Position numbers and translations under genes: made by a program
The notes under the pieces: generated by a model
Told to the model about the DNA's origin: nothing
Seen by the model: only the letters and a program-made list of their open reading frames with translations
Databases searched by the model: none
Assembly (NCBI RefSeq): GCF_001591365.1
Contig: NZ_BCUT01000005.1
Span: 124,001 to 188,000 of the forward strand
Length of the DNA: 64,000 nucleotides
DNA from: Variovorax paradoxus NBRC 15149
GTDB lineage: Bacteria > Pseudomonadota > Gammaproteobacteria > Burkholderiales > Burkholderiaceae_C
Reading direction: 5' to 3'
Part shown: positions 46,478-54,984 of the stretch, piece by piece
How positions within the stretch are numbered: position 1 is the stretch's first letter
How the letters are laid out: every line of letters starts with the position of its first letter

Positions 46478-47854
46478 TCAGCGGGAGAAGCCCGGCAGCG
46501 CTGTGTTGGAGGCGCCACCCAGGAAGATGGCGCGCCACACTGCGCCATCGCGTTGCTCGGCCGTGCCTGGGAGATAAGGTGTCAGGTCGGTGCCGCGTGC
46601 AAGCGGCTTGACCAGATGCGGCGTGACCATGATCACGAGCTCCTTTTCACTCATCTGGTATTTGTTCTGCCTGAAGAACGAACCGATCACGGGGATGTCT
46701 CCAAGCAACGGCACTTTGTCGACATTGGACGACGTGGTGCGGCTCACAAGGCCGCCGATGATGAAGCTCTCACCATCTCCGAGTTCGACCGTCGTATCTG
46801 CGCGGCGTGTGCTGATGGCGGGCACTGCGATGCCGCCGATGCTCAACGCGTTGGTGTAGTCGAGGTCGCTTGCTTCCGGGGCCACTTTCAGAACAATGCG
46901 GTCGTTCGAGAGAACCGTTGGCGTCACCGAGAGGCCAATGCCGAAGGACTTGTATTCGATGGTCGTGGTGCCCAGGCTTTGAGGCACTGGAATAGGCAAC
47001 TCGCCACCTGCCAGGAAACTGGCACTTTGCCCCGACATGGCAACCAGCGTCGGTTCCGCGAGCACTCTCGCAAGTCCGTTTCCTTCGAGCAGGTTGAGCG
47101 TCAGCGACATGCCTCGCCCCTTGTTGGCATTGCCGAACCCCAGCGCGAGACTGAAGGCATCGGCGAGCACGCCGCCGGGAGTGATGTTGCTGAAACTGAA
47201 GCCGTGGCTGTTGGGGCCATACGAGGAAAGATTGAACCCTGCCTCCTTCAGAACGCTACGGCTGAATTCAACAACCTTTACCTCAACCTGGACCGTATGG
47301 CTGCGCACGTCCACGACGGAACGATCGATCAAGGCAGCTTTGTCCGGGGAACTGGAAAGCGCAACCTCGCGTGCCTGCTGATTCGCTGGAAGGCTGTCTG
47401 TGGAGCCGGTCAGCGTTGCCGCCCTGCGTTGCACTTCGACCGCATAGGTCGTGGCGGTGGCGCGGCCCTTTTCCCAGATCATCAGCGTTGTACGGCCGGC
47501 CGTCTTGCCAGTGAGGATCAGGCGGGCCGCTGGTGCACCTTGGGTTTTTCGGGCCAGGGTGACGCCAATGACAGCCTCATCCGCAATAGCCATGCGCTCC
47601 AGTCCTTTGTCGATCACTAACTCCTTCTGGGTGCCTGCACCCAGAATCAGCGTGATTGGTTGCTGAGCTTCTTGTTGCGCCGAAGGCGTAGGCTTGGTCG
47701 CTACGGGCGCAGCGCCTGCATTCAGTGACGCAGCGGGCAGGAGGCCGGATGCGAAGAGACACAGTGCGAGCAGCGATGGTCGAAGCAGATTCGGCAGCAG
47801 CCCCACAGAGCGGGGTCTAGCGTCGTTCAGCTTCGCGCGGGGCATATGCGGCAT
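46478..47854 (-). CDS. rcpA: RcpA/CpaC Tad pilus secretin
   Basis: 458 aa from the ATG at 47854 (GAAAGAAG upstream); ATGs at 47890 and 47845 are alternatives. A signal segment (LLALCLFASGLLPAASL) and a BON-like N-domain (about 80-160) precede the secretin core (ARVLAEPTLVAMSGQSASFL; VPLLGDIPVIGSFFRQ). It forms the outer-membrane ring through which the Flp pilus exits. Confidence 0.92.
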   Translation of the reverse strand: MPHMPRAKLNDARPRSVGLLPNLLRPSLLALCLFASGLLPAASLNAGAAPVATKPTPSAQQEAQQPITLILGAGTQKELVIDKGLERMAIADEAVIGVTLARKTQGAPAARLILTGKTAGRTTLMIWEKGRATATTYAVEVQRRAATLTGSTDSLPANQQAREVALSSSPDKAALIDRSVVDVRSHTVQVEVKVVEFSRSVLKEAGFNLSSYGPNSHGFSFSNITPGGVLADAFSLALGFGNANKGRGMSLTLNLLEGNGLARVLAEPTLVAMSGQSASFLAGGELPIPVPQSLGTTTIEYKSFGIGLSVTPTVLSNDRIVLKVAPEASDLDYTNALSIGGIAVPAISTRRADTTVELGDGESFIIGGLVSRTTSSNVDKVPLLGDIPVIGSFFRQNKYQMSEKELVIMVTPHLVKPLARGTDLTPYLPGTAEQRDGAVWRAIFLGGASNTALPGFSR

Positions 47855-47895
47855 GTGTCTTCTTTCGTGAGCGGGGGCAGTCATTGGCATCGCAG

Positions 47896-48900
47896 TCAGT
47901 AGCGCATGGTCTCGCTGCGCTCGCCTCGGATCACCTCGACCTCATTGCTTCCTCGTGCCGCGCTGCCGGTTCGGCCGCCAATGTTTGTCGGCACAGCGGG
48001 GCGGACGATTGCGGCAGCACGCCGGTTTCCCTCAGCCGTACCGCCAGCAATGAGATCCAAGGCTGTCAGACCAGCCTGCGCCTTGTCCAAACCCGCAAGC
48101 GAAACGCGGCGCGGCTCGCCAGGTTTGGCAGGCAGTGGCTGGAGCGCCGTCGGGAGTTCAGCAAAGAGCTTTGGATCAGGCTCCGCCGTGTCGGTTGGGT
48201 TGCGAAGCGCGAGCAGCAGGCGGCCGCTGGACTCGCCAAGCGTCAGACGGTTGACCTCGTCCACTGCAACGGCGAGCACGGCCGTACGCGGTGCCTCGGT
48301 GCGTTGTTGAGCTTGTGCATTTGCCTTTCCGTCGGCCCCCTTTGAGGGCAAGCCGTCGATCGAGGCACTGCCAAAGGCGAGGACCCGCTTGCGCGAGAGC
48401 AGCAGACGAGCTTGGCTACGGTCGACATCCCTGCCGTCGGACTTGAGCATCACGAATATGTCTACGAAGTCACCGGGTTGAACTTTGTTGCCAACGCCCA
48501 TGACTTCATCGGCTCGGACGGCAATTGCACGTTCCCCTTCCGAGACGCGCAGCGCCAAGCCGGAAACAAGCTGAGCCTCGAGCAACGGCGAACCTTCGCC
48601 AAGATCGAACACTGGGACGCGGCCGGCTACGACGGCGGCGTCCTGGAATGCGCCCGCCGGATTGATGGAGAGTTGTGCCACGCGCAGCGCGTCCGCCGGG
48701 ATGACCTGTCCCGCGGGAAGGGCCTTCGAGGCAATTACGACTGGGTATGTCGGCGCATCCTGGACCTTGGATGGGCTGGCAATGGGAGCCGCCGCAATCG
48801 GAGCCGGTGCGGGTGCTCGGCTGAGCATGAAGGCATAGCCGCCCAAAGCTATGGCGAGCAGCACCAGGATGGCGGCAATGATTTTCGTGAGGTGGATCAT
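47896..48900 (-). CDS. rcpC: RcpC/CpaB pilus assembly protein
   Basis: 334 aa. An N-terminal anchor (TKIIAAILVLLAIALGGYAF) is followed by an SAF domain (VVIASKALPAGQVIPADALR) and a C-terminal CpaB region (ERAIAVRADEVMGVGNKVQPGDFVD; given as a span about 120-144). It links the secretin to the wall or inner membrane. It lies 77 bases after tadV. Confidence 0.9.
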   Translation of the reverse strand: MIHLTKIIAAILVLLAIALGGYAFMLSRAPAPAPIAAAPIASPSKVQDAPTYPVVIASKALPAGQVIPADALRVAQLSINPAGAFQDAAVVAGRVPVFDLGEGSPLLEAQLVSGLALRVSEGERAIAVRADEVMGVGNKVQPGDFVDIFVMLKSDGRDVDRSQARLLLSRKRVLAFGSASIDGLPSKGADGKANAQAQQRTEAPRTAVLAVAVDEVNRLTLGESSGRLLLALRNPTDTAEPDPKLFAELPTALQPLPAKPGEPRRVSLAGLDKAQAGLTALDLIAGGTAEGNRRAAAIVRPAVPTNIGGRTGSAARGSNEVEVIRGERSETMRY

Positions 48901-48977
48901 GGGCGGTGTAAGAGGGTGGTGAGCAAGCGATCACGAAATCGACGGCGAAAGGCTCGCGACGCGAGGGGGCTGAAGAA

Positions 48978-49487
48978 CTACCCCTGTCGCCCCCAAACCA
49001 TCCACACCACAGTGGCCAGTGCAAGGTAAGCCGCATAGGGAATAAAGCGCGCGCGGCCATGACTACGCACGTTCCCTTCGTCAACGGTGGCTGGCCGCTG
49101 ATCCGACAAGAGCAAATAGAGCCTCGGAAACGACGGCCAACGTCGCAACACCAGCCAGAGGACGCTGTGCAACGCGGCGAGCAAGCTGGCAATGACCCAG
49201 ATTGGAATCAATGCCGATAGGCCTACCCACAATCCGAGAGCGCCTGCAAATTTCACGTCGCCTGCTCCCATGAGGCCGGCGACGTAGAACAGCAACAGAA
49301 ATCCGAAGCCCGCCGCAGCGCCTGTGGCTGCCGCTGTCCAACTGATGCCGAAAGGCTGTGTCCCGATGGAAAGAGCCGCCAAGGCCAGTACGGACCCGGC
49401 AAGCACCAACCAATTGGGGACCCGGCGCTTTCGGAAATCATAGACAGCGACGAAGAGCAACCAGAACAGGCAAACCAATATGAACAC
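48978..49487 (-). CDS. tadV: TadV/CpaA prepilin peptidase
   Basis: 169 aa, the short (methylase-lacking) type A24 peptidase. The two catalytic aspartates are visible: Asp of VAVYDFRKRRVPN near residue 17 and Asp of the GxGD motif MGAGDVKFAG near residue 77, embedded in hydrophobic helices. It processes Flp and TadE-type prepilins. The start is 19 bases after flp. Confidence 0.92.
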   Translation of the reverse strand: MFILVCLFWLLFVAVYDFRKRRVPNWLVLAGSVLALAALSIGTQPFGISWTAAATGAAAGFGFLLLFYVAGLMGAGDVKFAGALGLWVGLSALIPIWVIASLLAALHSVLWLVLRRWPSFPRLYLLLSDQRPATVDEGNVRSHGRARFIPYAAYLALATVVWMVWGRQG

Positions 49488-49506
49488 TGGCTACGTTGAG
49501 CCCGGT

Positions 49507-49707
49507 TTAAGGATTGGTGGTTGTGGCAGGAGCAGCCGGCAGCGCGTTCGTAATATTCGTGAAAACACGCGCCAAACGAGGACCAAGACCATCAGCGGTA
49601 CTCAAAACGCCCACGATGGCAATTGAAATCAACCCCGCAATAATTCCATATTCAATTGCAGTAGCACCTTCTTCATCGCGCAGAAAACGAGTAATAGAGC
49701 GAAGCAT
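49507..49707 (-). CDS. flp: Flp/Fap type IVb pilin
   Basis: 66 aa. A short basic leader (MLRSITRFLRDEEG) precedes ATAIEYGIIAGLISIAIVGV, the diagnostic Flp motif with cleavage after Gly, Glu at +5 and Tyr at +6. It is the major pilin subunit of the Tad pilus. It is the first gene of the operon, with AAGGGG before the ATG, and has a 413-base upstream region rich in possible structure and motifs. Confidence 0.95.
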   Translation of the reverse strand: MLRSITRFLRDEEGATAIEYGIIAGLISIAIVGVLSTADGLGPRLARVFTNITNALPAAPATTTNP

Positions 49708-50120
49708 GATTTCCCCTTAAAAAAGTGTTAACAAGTGAGGCTGGCCAGGTGGATGTTATACAGCGTAACTCCGTGTATCAACAACAGTAACCCGTGGGTT
49801 CGAGGCTTTCCTGTGCTAGGCCATATGGTCTAAGCAGGAAGGCGGCCAACCCTTTGCCGTCCTCAGGAAGCCTCCGCCTGGGAGCAGGAGTAACAGTCCT
49901 GAGACACATTTTTCCCTCTGACACGGTGTGTGCGCATCCCATGAATGGGTGAACAACGTTACGTTCCCTGGGAACATTCAAACGACGTTTGTTACGGGAA
50001 CAAAGTCGTTACGTGTTACGTAGCAGGGGTGTGTAACGGTAGTTGTAACGCCCAAGATAGGTGCATCTCTTGTGCAAAAAGTCACACCTTTGGGGTACCT
50101 ACCCCTCAGCCGGGAGGGTC
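49708..50120 (-). promoter_or_regulatory. 413-bp flp upstream region with possible structured leader
   Basis: No gene is seen here. The segment nearest flp (49740-49910) contains several potential stems: a CCTG...CAGG hairpin enclosing GCTAGGCCATATGGTCTAAGC (about 49811-49838), and CTCAGGA/TCCTGAG arms (49862-49868 and 49897-49903). A weak sigma-54-like match on the minus strand, TTGGCCGCCTTCCTGCT (49833-49849), has GG and GC at correct phasing but a poor -24 element. A known riboswitch class could not be assigned. Confidence 0.4.
49958..50050. promoter_or_regulatory. Cluster of GTTACG/CGTAAC motifs upstream of the Tad operon
   Basis: GTTACG occurs at 49958, 49991, 50008 and 50015, and GTAACG at 50033 and 50045. 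A perfect dyad GTTCCC-T-GGGAAC lies at 49963-49975, with a related GGGAAC at 49996. The density and the recurrence of the hexamers at two other promoters in this block suggest a shared regulator. Confidence 0.5.
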
Positions 50121-51569
50121 TCAGCCGAGGATTTCTTCGTGGAAAAGCTTCCACTCGCTGCCTTGGCGCAGCCAGTATTGGCGCCGGGTGCGCCCGCTTT
50201 TTTCGCCTTCGAAGACTTCGCCGAAGGTGGCGACCATGGTGTCGTCGCCGTCGCGCCAATGCAGGAAGGACATGTCCTTGAACTGCACGCGTTTGCCCTG
50301 GGCATATTCCACTTCGTCGTGGAGCACCGAAAAGCCATCGGTGTTTTTCTTGTTGCCGCTGCTGCGCTGGAAATCGGGCAAATAGAATTTCTTCAATTGC
50401 GCTTCATTTCCGTTGGCCCTGGCATCTTTCCAGGCAGAAATTGCGCTGGTGAAGGTCTGGGCCTCTTTTTCGGCCTGCGGGCGCGCAATCCACTGCAGGC
50501 TGGATGCGGTGACCACGGGGGTGGCGCCGATCTGCACCTTGCGCAGCAGCTGCTTCAGGTCGGGGTTGGCCATGACGACGCAGCCGTCGCTCGCGAGCGG
50601 CGCGCGCGAGAACTGCTGGGGCGGGGTGCCGTGCAGCCAGATGCCGCTGCCGGTCTTGCCGCGCCGCACGTCGTAGGGGTTGGGGTAGTTGATGGGCAGC
50701 GCGCCGGCGCCGTAGAAGTCGCGCAGCGACTTGGGGTCGAGGCTGCTGGTGACGTAGTACACGCCCAGCGGCGTGCGCGCATCGCCCTCGGTGGCCTTGC
50801 CGATGCCCGACTTGCCGACCGATACGTAGTAGTCGGCCACCAGCTGCAGGCCCTTGTCTGAGTTCTCGAGCAGGTAGAGCCGCGAGCGCGAGGCGTCGAC
50901 CGCAATCGCATAGCGGCTGCGCGTGGACAGCGCCAAAAACTGCGAAGGCACGGTGCCGGCCGGCGGCCTGTCGCGCAGGGCCTGCAGGCGCCGGCGGGAC
51001 TCTTCGCGCAGGTCGGCCATGGCCGGATCGCTGCGCAGCCGCCCGATGCCGGTGGCATCGGAAAAGGCGTGCGCGGGCGGCACCTGCGTGGCGAGCAGGT
51101 CGGCATAGACGAGCTGCGCGAGCTGGAAGTTGGGATAGTCCCGCACGAGGTCGCGGGCCTTGGCCAGCGCGGGGCGCGGCTGGCCGCGTCCGAACAGTTC
51201 ATAGACGGCGATCAGGCGGGCTTCGGCGCTGCTGGCCTGCTGCAAGGCTGCAGAAGAAGAAGCAGAAGCGGCTGCCGCCTTGCTGCGCGGGGCGCCTTTG
51301 GCTGCGGCGGCGGCAGCGGTTCTTGCCTCTGCGGCGGAAGCTTTTCGTGCCGTCCTGGCCTTGGCTTCCCTGGCGGCCGGGCGGCTGGCGGAAGCCTTGT
51401 TGGTCTTGGTGCCGCTGGTCTTGGCGCTCGCGGACTTGGTCGATGCGGCCGCTGCCGTGCCGTGCGCTGCCAGCAGCAGGGCTGATGCCGCCATGAGCGC
51501 GGCAAGCATGTTCGCGCCGCGCCGCAGCGCAGGCTTCCGAAGCCGGCCGCGCCGGACGATGTCTGCCAC
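50121..51569 (-). CDS. L,D-transpeptidase (YkuD) with NTF2-like C-terminal domain
   Basis: 482 aa from a GTG at 51569 that overlaps the last base of the upstream gene's stop; ATG 51509 is an alternative. Order: signal segment, Ala/Lys-rich disordered linker, a helical region (about 125-190), and a YkuD domain with the catalytic HGTPPQQFSRAPLASDGC motif (Cys near residue 338). The C-terminal SnoaL/NTF2-like domain (AISAWKDARANGNEAQLKKF) resembles Cds6-type transpeptidases. It acts on peptidoglycan in the periplasm, cross-linking or attaching proteins. It is coupled to the TPR gene. Confidence 0.87.
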   Translation of the reverse strand: MADIVRRGRLRKPALRRGANMLAALMAASALLLAAHGTAAAASTKSASAKTSGTKTNKASASRPAAREAKARTARKASAAEARTAAAAAAKGAPRSKAAAASASSSAALQQASSAEARLIAVYELFGRGQPRPALAKARDLVRDYPNFQLAQLVYADLLATQVPPAHAFSDATGIGRLRSDPAMADLREESRRRLQALRDRPPAGTVPSQFLALSTRSRYAIAVDASRSRLYLLENSDKGLQLVADYYVSVGKSGIGKATEGDARTPLGVYYVTSSLDPKSLRDFYGAGALPINYPNPYDVRRGKTGSGIWLHGTPPQQFSRAPLASDGCVVMANPDLKQLLRKVQIGATPVVTASSLQWIARPQAEKEAQTFTSAISAWKDARANGNEAQLKKFYLPDFQRSSGNKKNTDGFSVLHDEVEYAQGKRVQFKDMSFLHWRDGDDTMVATFGEVFEGEKSGRTRRQYWLRQGSEWKLFHEEILG

Positions 51570-52726
51570 TAGCCGCCGACGCTTTCCTTGCGGATGTGCC
51601 ACTGGTTGCCGGCGCGTTGCAGCTCGAGCGTCTTGCGGCTCGAGATGTTGAGGTTGTCGGCGCGGTAGATCTGGCGGAACTTGGCGGTAGCGGCCTGCCC
51701 GTTGACGCTGATCACGAGGTTCTCGATGTTCACGCTGATGCTCGACTTGCCGACGATGCGCGCGCGGCGTTCTTCTTCCCAGCTCTTGCGGCTTTGTCCG
51801 CCGCCGGGGTTGAAGTCGGGGCCGTAGGCGGCAAGGTAGCGGTCCATGTCCTGGCCGGCCCATGCGGCAGCCCATCCGCGCACGGCCGATTCGACTTCGG
51901 CGGTGGAGGTGGAAGAGGGCGCCGCAGCCGGTGCTGGCGCGGGCGCCGCCGGCACCGGCGCAGCCTCGGGTGCCTTGGCCACCACGGTGGGCGGCGGCGG
52001 CGGTGCTGCGGGCGCAGGTGCGGGGGGCGCTGCTGCCTTGACGGGAGCCGGCGTCGGCACCGGCGCGGGCGCCGGAGCGGCGGGCGCCTTGGCGACGGGC
52101 GCGGGTGCCGCAGCAGGTGCCGCGCGGAGCGTGGCTTCGGGCGCTGCCGCCGCGACAACGGCGGATGGCTTGCCGCCGACCGGCGCAGGCGTGAACAGGG
52201 TGCGGATCACCGCGAGCTTGGGCTGCACGGCGGTGTTGTTCTGGTCGAGCTGCAGCGCCTTGCTGTAGGCCTGGCTGGCCAGCCGCGCATACACGTCGCC
52301 GAGGTTCTCTTGCGCGGTGGCATAGCTCGGGTTGGTGCGAATCGCGCTCTCGAGCGCGCTGCGCGCCTTGTCAAACTGGTTCTGGCTCGCGTAGATGACG
52401 GCGAGGTTGTTGTAGGGCTCGGGCAGTTCGGGCGCGTCCTGCGTGAGCTGGGTGAAGGCGGCAATGGCTTCGGCGCGCTTGCCGGTGTCGAGCTGGATCA
52501 CGCCCTTGAGGAAGCGCATCTGCGGGTCCTTGGGCTTGTCCTTCAGGAAGGCATCGGCGCGCGTCATGGCCTCGTCGAGCTTGCCGGCCTGCATGAGCCG
52601 GTCGACCTCGTCGTGCTCAATGGCGGCGAGCACCGGCAATGCCATGCCACAGGCGGTGGCCAGGAGCAAGGCACGCACGGTGGGAGAAAAGCGAAAGCGC
52701 GTGCGCGGCAGGGGGCTCTTGGGCAT
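51569..52726 (-). CDS. TPR protein with NTF2-like (Cds6-type) C-terminal domain
   Basis: 385 aa from the ATG at 52726; the frame continues to 52828 without a ribosome site. A signal peptide (VRALLLATACGMALPVLAAI) is followed by TPR repeats (about residues 40-165; PYNNLAVIYASQNQFDKARS) and a long Ala/Pro-rich linker (about 185-275). The C-terminal domain (VRGWAAAWAGQDMDRYLAAY) has the same type as the end of the adjacent L,D-transpeptidase. Shared domain and 1-base overlap point to one cell-wall complex. Confidence 0.85.
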   Translation of the reverse strand: MPKSPLPRTRFRFSPTVRALLLATACGMALPVLAAIEHDEVDRLMQAGKLDEAMTRADAFLKDKPKDPQMRFLKGVIQLDTGKRAEAIAAFTQLTQDAPELPEPYNNLAVIYASQNQFDKARSALESAIRTNPSYATAQENLGDVYARLASQAYSKALQLDQNNTAVQPKLAVIRTLFTPAPVGGKPSAVVAAAAPEATLRAAPAAAPAPVAKAPAAPAPAPVPTPAPVKAAAPPAPAPAAPPPPPTVVAKAPEAAPVPAAPAPAPAAAPSSTSTAEVESAVRGWAAAWAGQDMDRYLAAYGPDFNPGGGQSRKSWEEERRARIVGKSSISVNIENLVISVNGQAATAKFRQIYRADNLNISSRKTLELQRAGNQWHIRKESVGG

Positions 52727-52848
52727 TGCGGACGAGACCTGGTAGGGGGAAGGAATGATGCGGCAGGGATTGTAAGTGGGGGAGTAACCTTCGGACACAG
52801 TGCGGACACTCGAATTGACCGCTTCCAACCTGTGTGGCCGAGGGGTGT

Positions 52849-52882
52849 GTTACGTAACAGGCACTGTGGCAAATACGTAACG
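52849..52882. promoter_or_regulatory. GTTACGTAAC palindrome between TPR gene and LuxR-type regulator
   Basis: A perfect 10-bp palindrome at 52849-52858, followed by TACGTAACG (52874-52882). It lies in the 360-bp divergent region, 123 bases from the TPR start and about 205-238 bases from the regulator start. No other feature is seen in this gap. It could serve both genes and allow autoregulation. Confidence 0.5.
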
Positions 52883-53086
52883 CAGGGCCCCAAAACGACC
52901 GTTCCAGCCGCCCTTTTCAAGCCTCTGAAAAGCGGGTCCGCAGCCGCTTCGCCAATGAAGATCGGAGTGCCTGCATGCGTCGAAGCGCCGGGCGCCACGC
53001 CGGCCTCCTTGGCCGGGCATCGTTCATGCAATGTTCAAGCCAAAGATCAATCTCGGCACGCCTTGTGCGGCCGAAAGGAAGTGCGC

Positions 53087-53800
53087 GTGGCCAATCAGAT
53101 ATCCGCCGGCAGCCCTGCTGCCGGCATGCGTGGTGGCGCCCTCGTTGTCGAGGGCAGCCGGGGCGTGTCGGAGCGCATGCGGCGCATCCTTGCCACGGTG
53201 GTGCCCGGCCTGGAGCTGGCGGCCGCGTCGACGCAGGCCGAGGCCCGCTTCATGCTGGCCACGCAGGCCTTCAGCCTCGTGCTCGTGGGCATGGACGGGC
53301 CGGATGGCGATGGCGCGGCATTGATCCGCCACGTGCGCATGGCCTATCCGCACATCGACGCCATCGCCATGTCGGAAACCGACGATGACGGCCTGGTGGG
53401 CGCCGCCATTGCCGCGGGTGCGGTGGGCTACGTGCTGACCGAGGCCGACGACGCCGAACTCGCGTTCCTGCTGCGCTCCATCGAACGCGGCGGCGCGCCG
53501 GTGGATTCACGCATTGCGCGCCGCATCCTCGGCCTGTTCGCTGCTTCCGCCCAGCCCAAGCCGATTGCCATCCACCCCGTGCCCGCGAGCCTGGCGGAAG
53601 GCAAGCCGCTGCTGTCTCCGCGCGAGCTGAAGGTGCTGCGCCTCATCGCCCAGGGCTGGAGCAACCAGCAGATCGCCGAGGCCGTGTCGCTTTCGGTCAA
53701 CACCATCGAGTTTCACGCGAAGAACATCTACCGCAAGCTGTCCGTCAAGTCGCGGACCCAGGCGGTGCACCAGGCCACGCAGCAGGGCCTCTTCAACTGA
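53087..53800 (+). CDS. LuxR/NarL-type regulator with pseudo-receiver
   Basis: 237 aa from a GTG at 53087 with AAAGGAAG upstream. The receiver fold is present but key positions are lost: the acidic pair is EG (VVEGSRG, residues 22-23), the phospho-acceptor position is Gly (LVLVGMDGPDGDG, residue 68), and the conserved Lys is Thr (GYVLTEAD, near 118). The LuxR helix-turn-helix (LSPRELKVLRLIAQGWSNQQ, then AEAVSLSVNTIEFHAKNIYR) is intact. It is probably phosphorylation-independent, like CsgD or VpsT. No histidine kinase gene lies beside it. Confidence 0.88.
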   Translation: MANQISAGSPAAGMRGGALVVEGSRGVSERMRRILATVVPGLELAAASTQAEARFMLATQAFSLVLVGMDGPDGDGAALIRHVRMAYPHIDAIAMSETDDDGLVGAAIAAGAVGYVLTEADDAELAFLLRSIERGGAPVDSRIARRILGLFAASAQPKPIAIHPVPASLAEGKPLLSPRELKVLRLIAQGWSNQQIAEAVSLSVNTIEFHAKNIYRKLSVKSRTQAVHQATQQGLFN

Positions 53801-53943
53801 CGCGAACGGAGGCGCGGAGGCGGGGCGCGGGGCGTGCCCGCAACAGGGTCAACGGTTGCGCAATGCAGCACGATCCTGTAACGTTCTGTAAGTGCGACGT
53901 CAGCAACGTTGCCGGACTCTCTCCCACTCTTTCTGGAGCCATC

Positions 53944-54960
53944 TTGAAGATCACCAAACGCCGCTTGCTCGAAAGCGGCGCAGCAGCAGTTGCCGCATCG
54001 CTTTTTGCACCCGGATCGTGGGCCCAGCGCGCCGGTACCGCCGCTGCCGGCGGCGACGCCGCCTGGCCGACCAAGCCCGTTCGCATCCTCGTGGGGTTTC
54101 CCGCGGGCGCATCGCCCGACCTGGCGGCGCGCGCCATTGCCGAGCCGCTGTCGAAGATCCTGCGCCAGCCGGTCACGGTCGAGAACAAGCCCGGCGCCAG
54201 CGGCAACCTGGTGGCCGACCAGGTGGCCAAGGCGACCGACGACCACACCATCGGCGCGCTGATCAACGGCAATCTCACCATTGCCAGGCTGCTCAATCCC
54301 AAGCTGAGCTTCGATCCCGAGAAAGACTTTGCGCCGGTCGGCATGATCGGCACCGCGCCGCTGGTGCTGGCGGTGTCGGGCAACGCCACCGGCAAGACGG
54401 CGGCCGAGCAGCTGCTGTGGGTGCGCAACCTCGGCAGCGGCGGCAAGTACGGCACCCCGGGCGTGGGCACCGTGGGCCACCTGGGCATGGAACTGCTCAA
54501 GAGCCGCGCCGCCATCACCGCGCAGCACAAGCCCTACACCGGCAATCCGCAGGTCATTGCCGGCTTGCTGGCGGGCGAGATCCAGCTGGCGCTGCTGCCG
54601 CCGGGCCTGGCCCTGCCGCATCTGAAGTCGGGCAAGCTCAAGGCCATTGGCGTGACCTCGCCCGAGCGCAGCCCGCTGGCCAGCGAACTGCCCACGATCC
54701 GCGACGCCGACGTGCGCGGCGCCGACCTCGAGATCTGGACCGCCCTGGCCGCGCCCGCGGGCATGAAGCCCGCCGCCATCGCCAAGCTGAATGCCGCGCT
54801 GGCCGAGGTGCTCGGCTCGCCCGAGGTGAGCCAGGCGCTCTTGAAGACCGGCTGGCAGGCGCAGCCCGGTTCGCCCGACGCGCTGGCCAAGCGCATGCGC
54901 GCCGACACCACGCGCCTGGGCGGGGTCATCATCATGAAGGGCATCCACTCCGAAGCTTAG
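53944..54960 (+). CDS. Tripartite tricarboxylate transporter-type substrate-binding protein (Bug family)
   Basis: 338 aa from a TTG at 53944 (GGAG six bases upstream). The signal peptide has twin basic residues (MKITKRRLLESGAAAVAASL). WPTKPVRILVGFPAGASPDL and VENKPGASGNL are hallmarks of the Bug/TctC family of periplasmic binding proteins. No TctA/TctB membrane genes are present, as is common for these expanded families. It is convergent with the IclR gene. GTAACG at 53878 lies upstream. Confidence 0.88.
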   Translation: MKITKRRLLESGAAAVAASLFAPGSWAQRAGTAAAGGDAAWPTKPVRILVGFPAGASPDLAARAIAEPLSKILRQPVTVENKPGASGNLVADQVAKATDDHTIGALINGNLTIARLLNPKLSFDPEKDFAPVGMIGTAPLVLAVSGNATGKTAAEQLLWVRNLGSGGKYGTPGVGTVGHLGMELLKSRAAITAQHKPYTGNPQVIAGLLAGEIQLALLPPGLALPHLKSGKLKAIGVTSPERSPLASELPTIRDADVRGADLEIWTALAAPAGMKPAAIAKLNAALAEVLGSPEVSQALLKTGWQAQPGSPDALAKRMRADTTRLGGVIIMKGIHSEA

Positions 54961-54984
54961 GACGCCCCCCGAAGCGCCTTCTCG

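Noticed and set aside
49740..49930. Cyclic di-GMP-I or cobalamin riboswitch
   Set aside because: Partial look-alikes such as GCCTCCG and GGAGTAACAG do not come with the conserved core or tetraloop-receptor arrangement on either strand.
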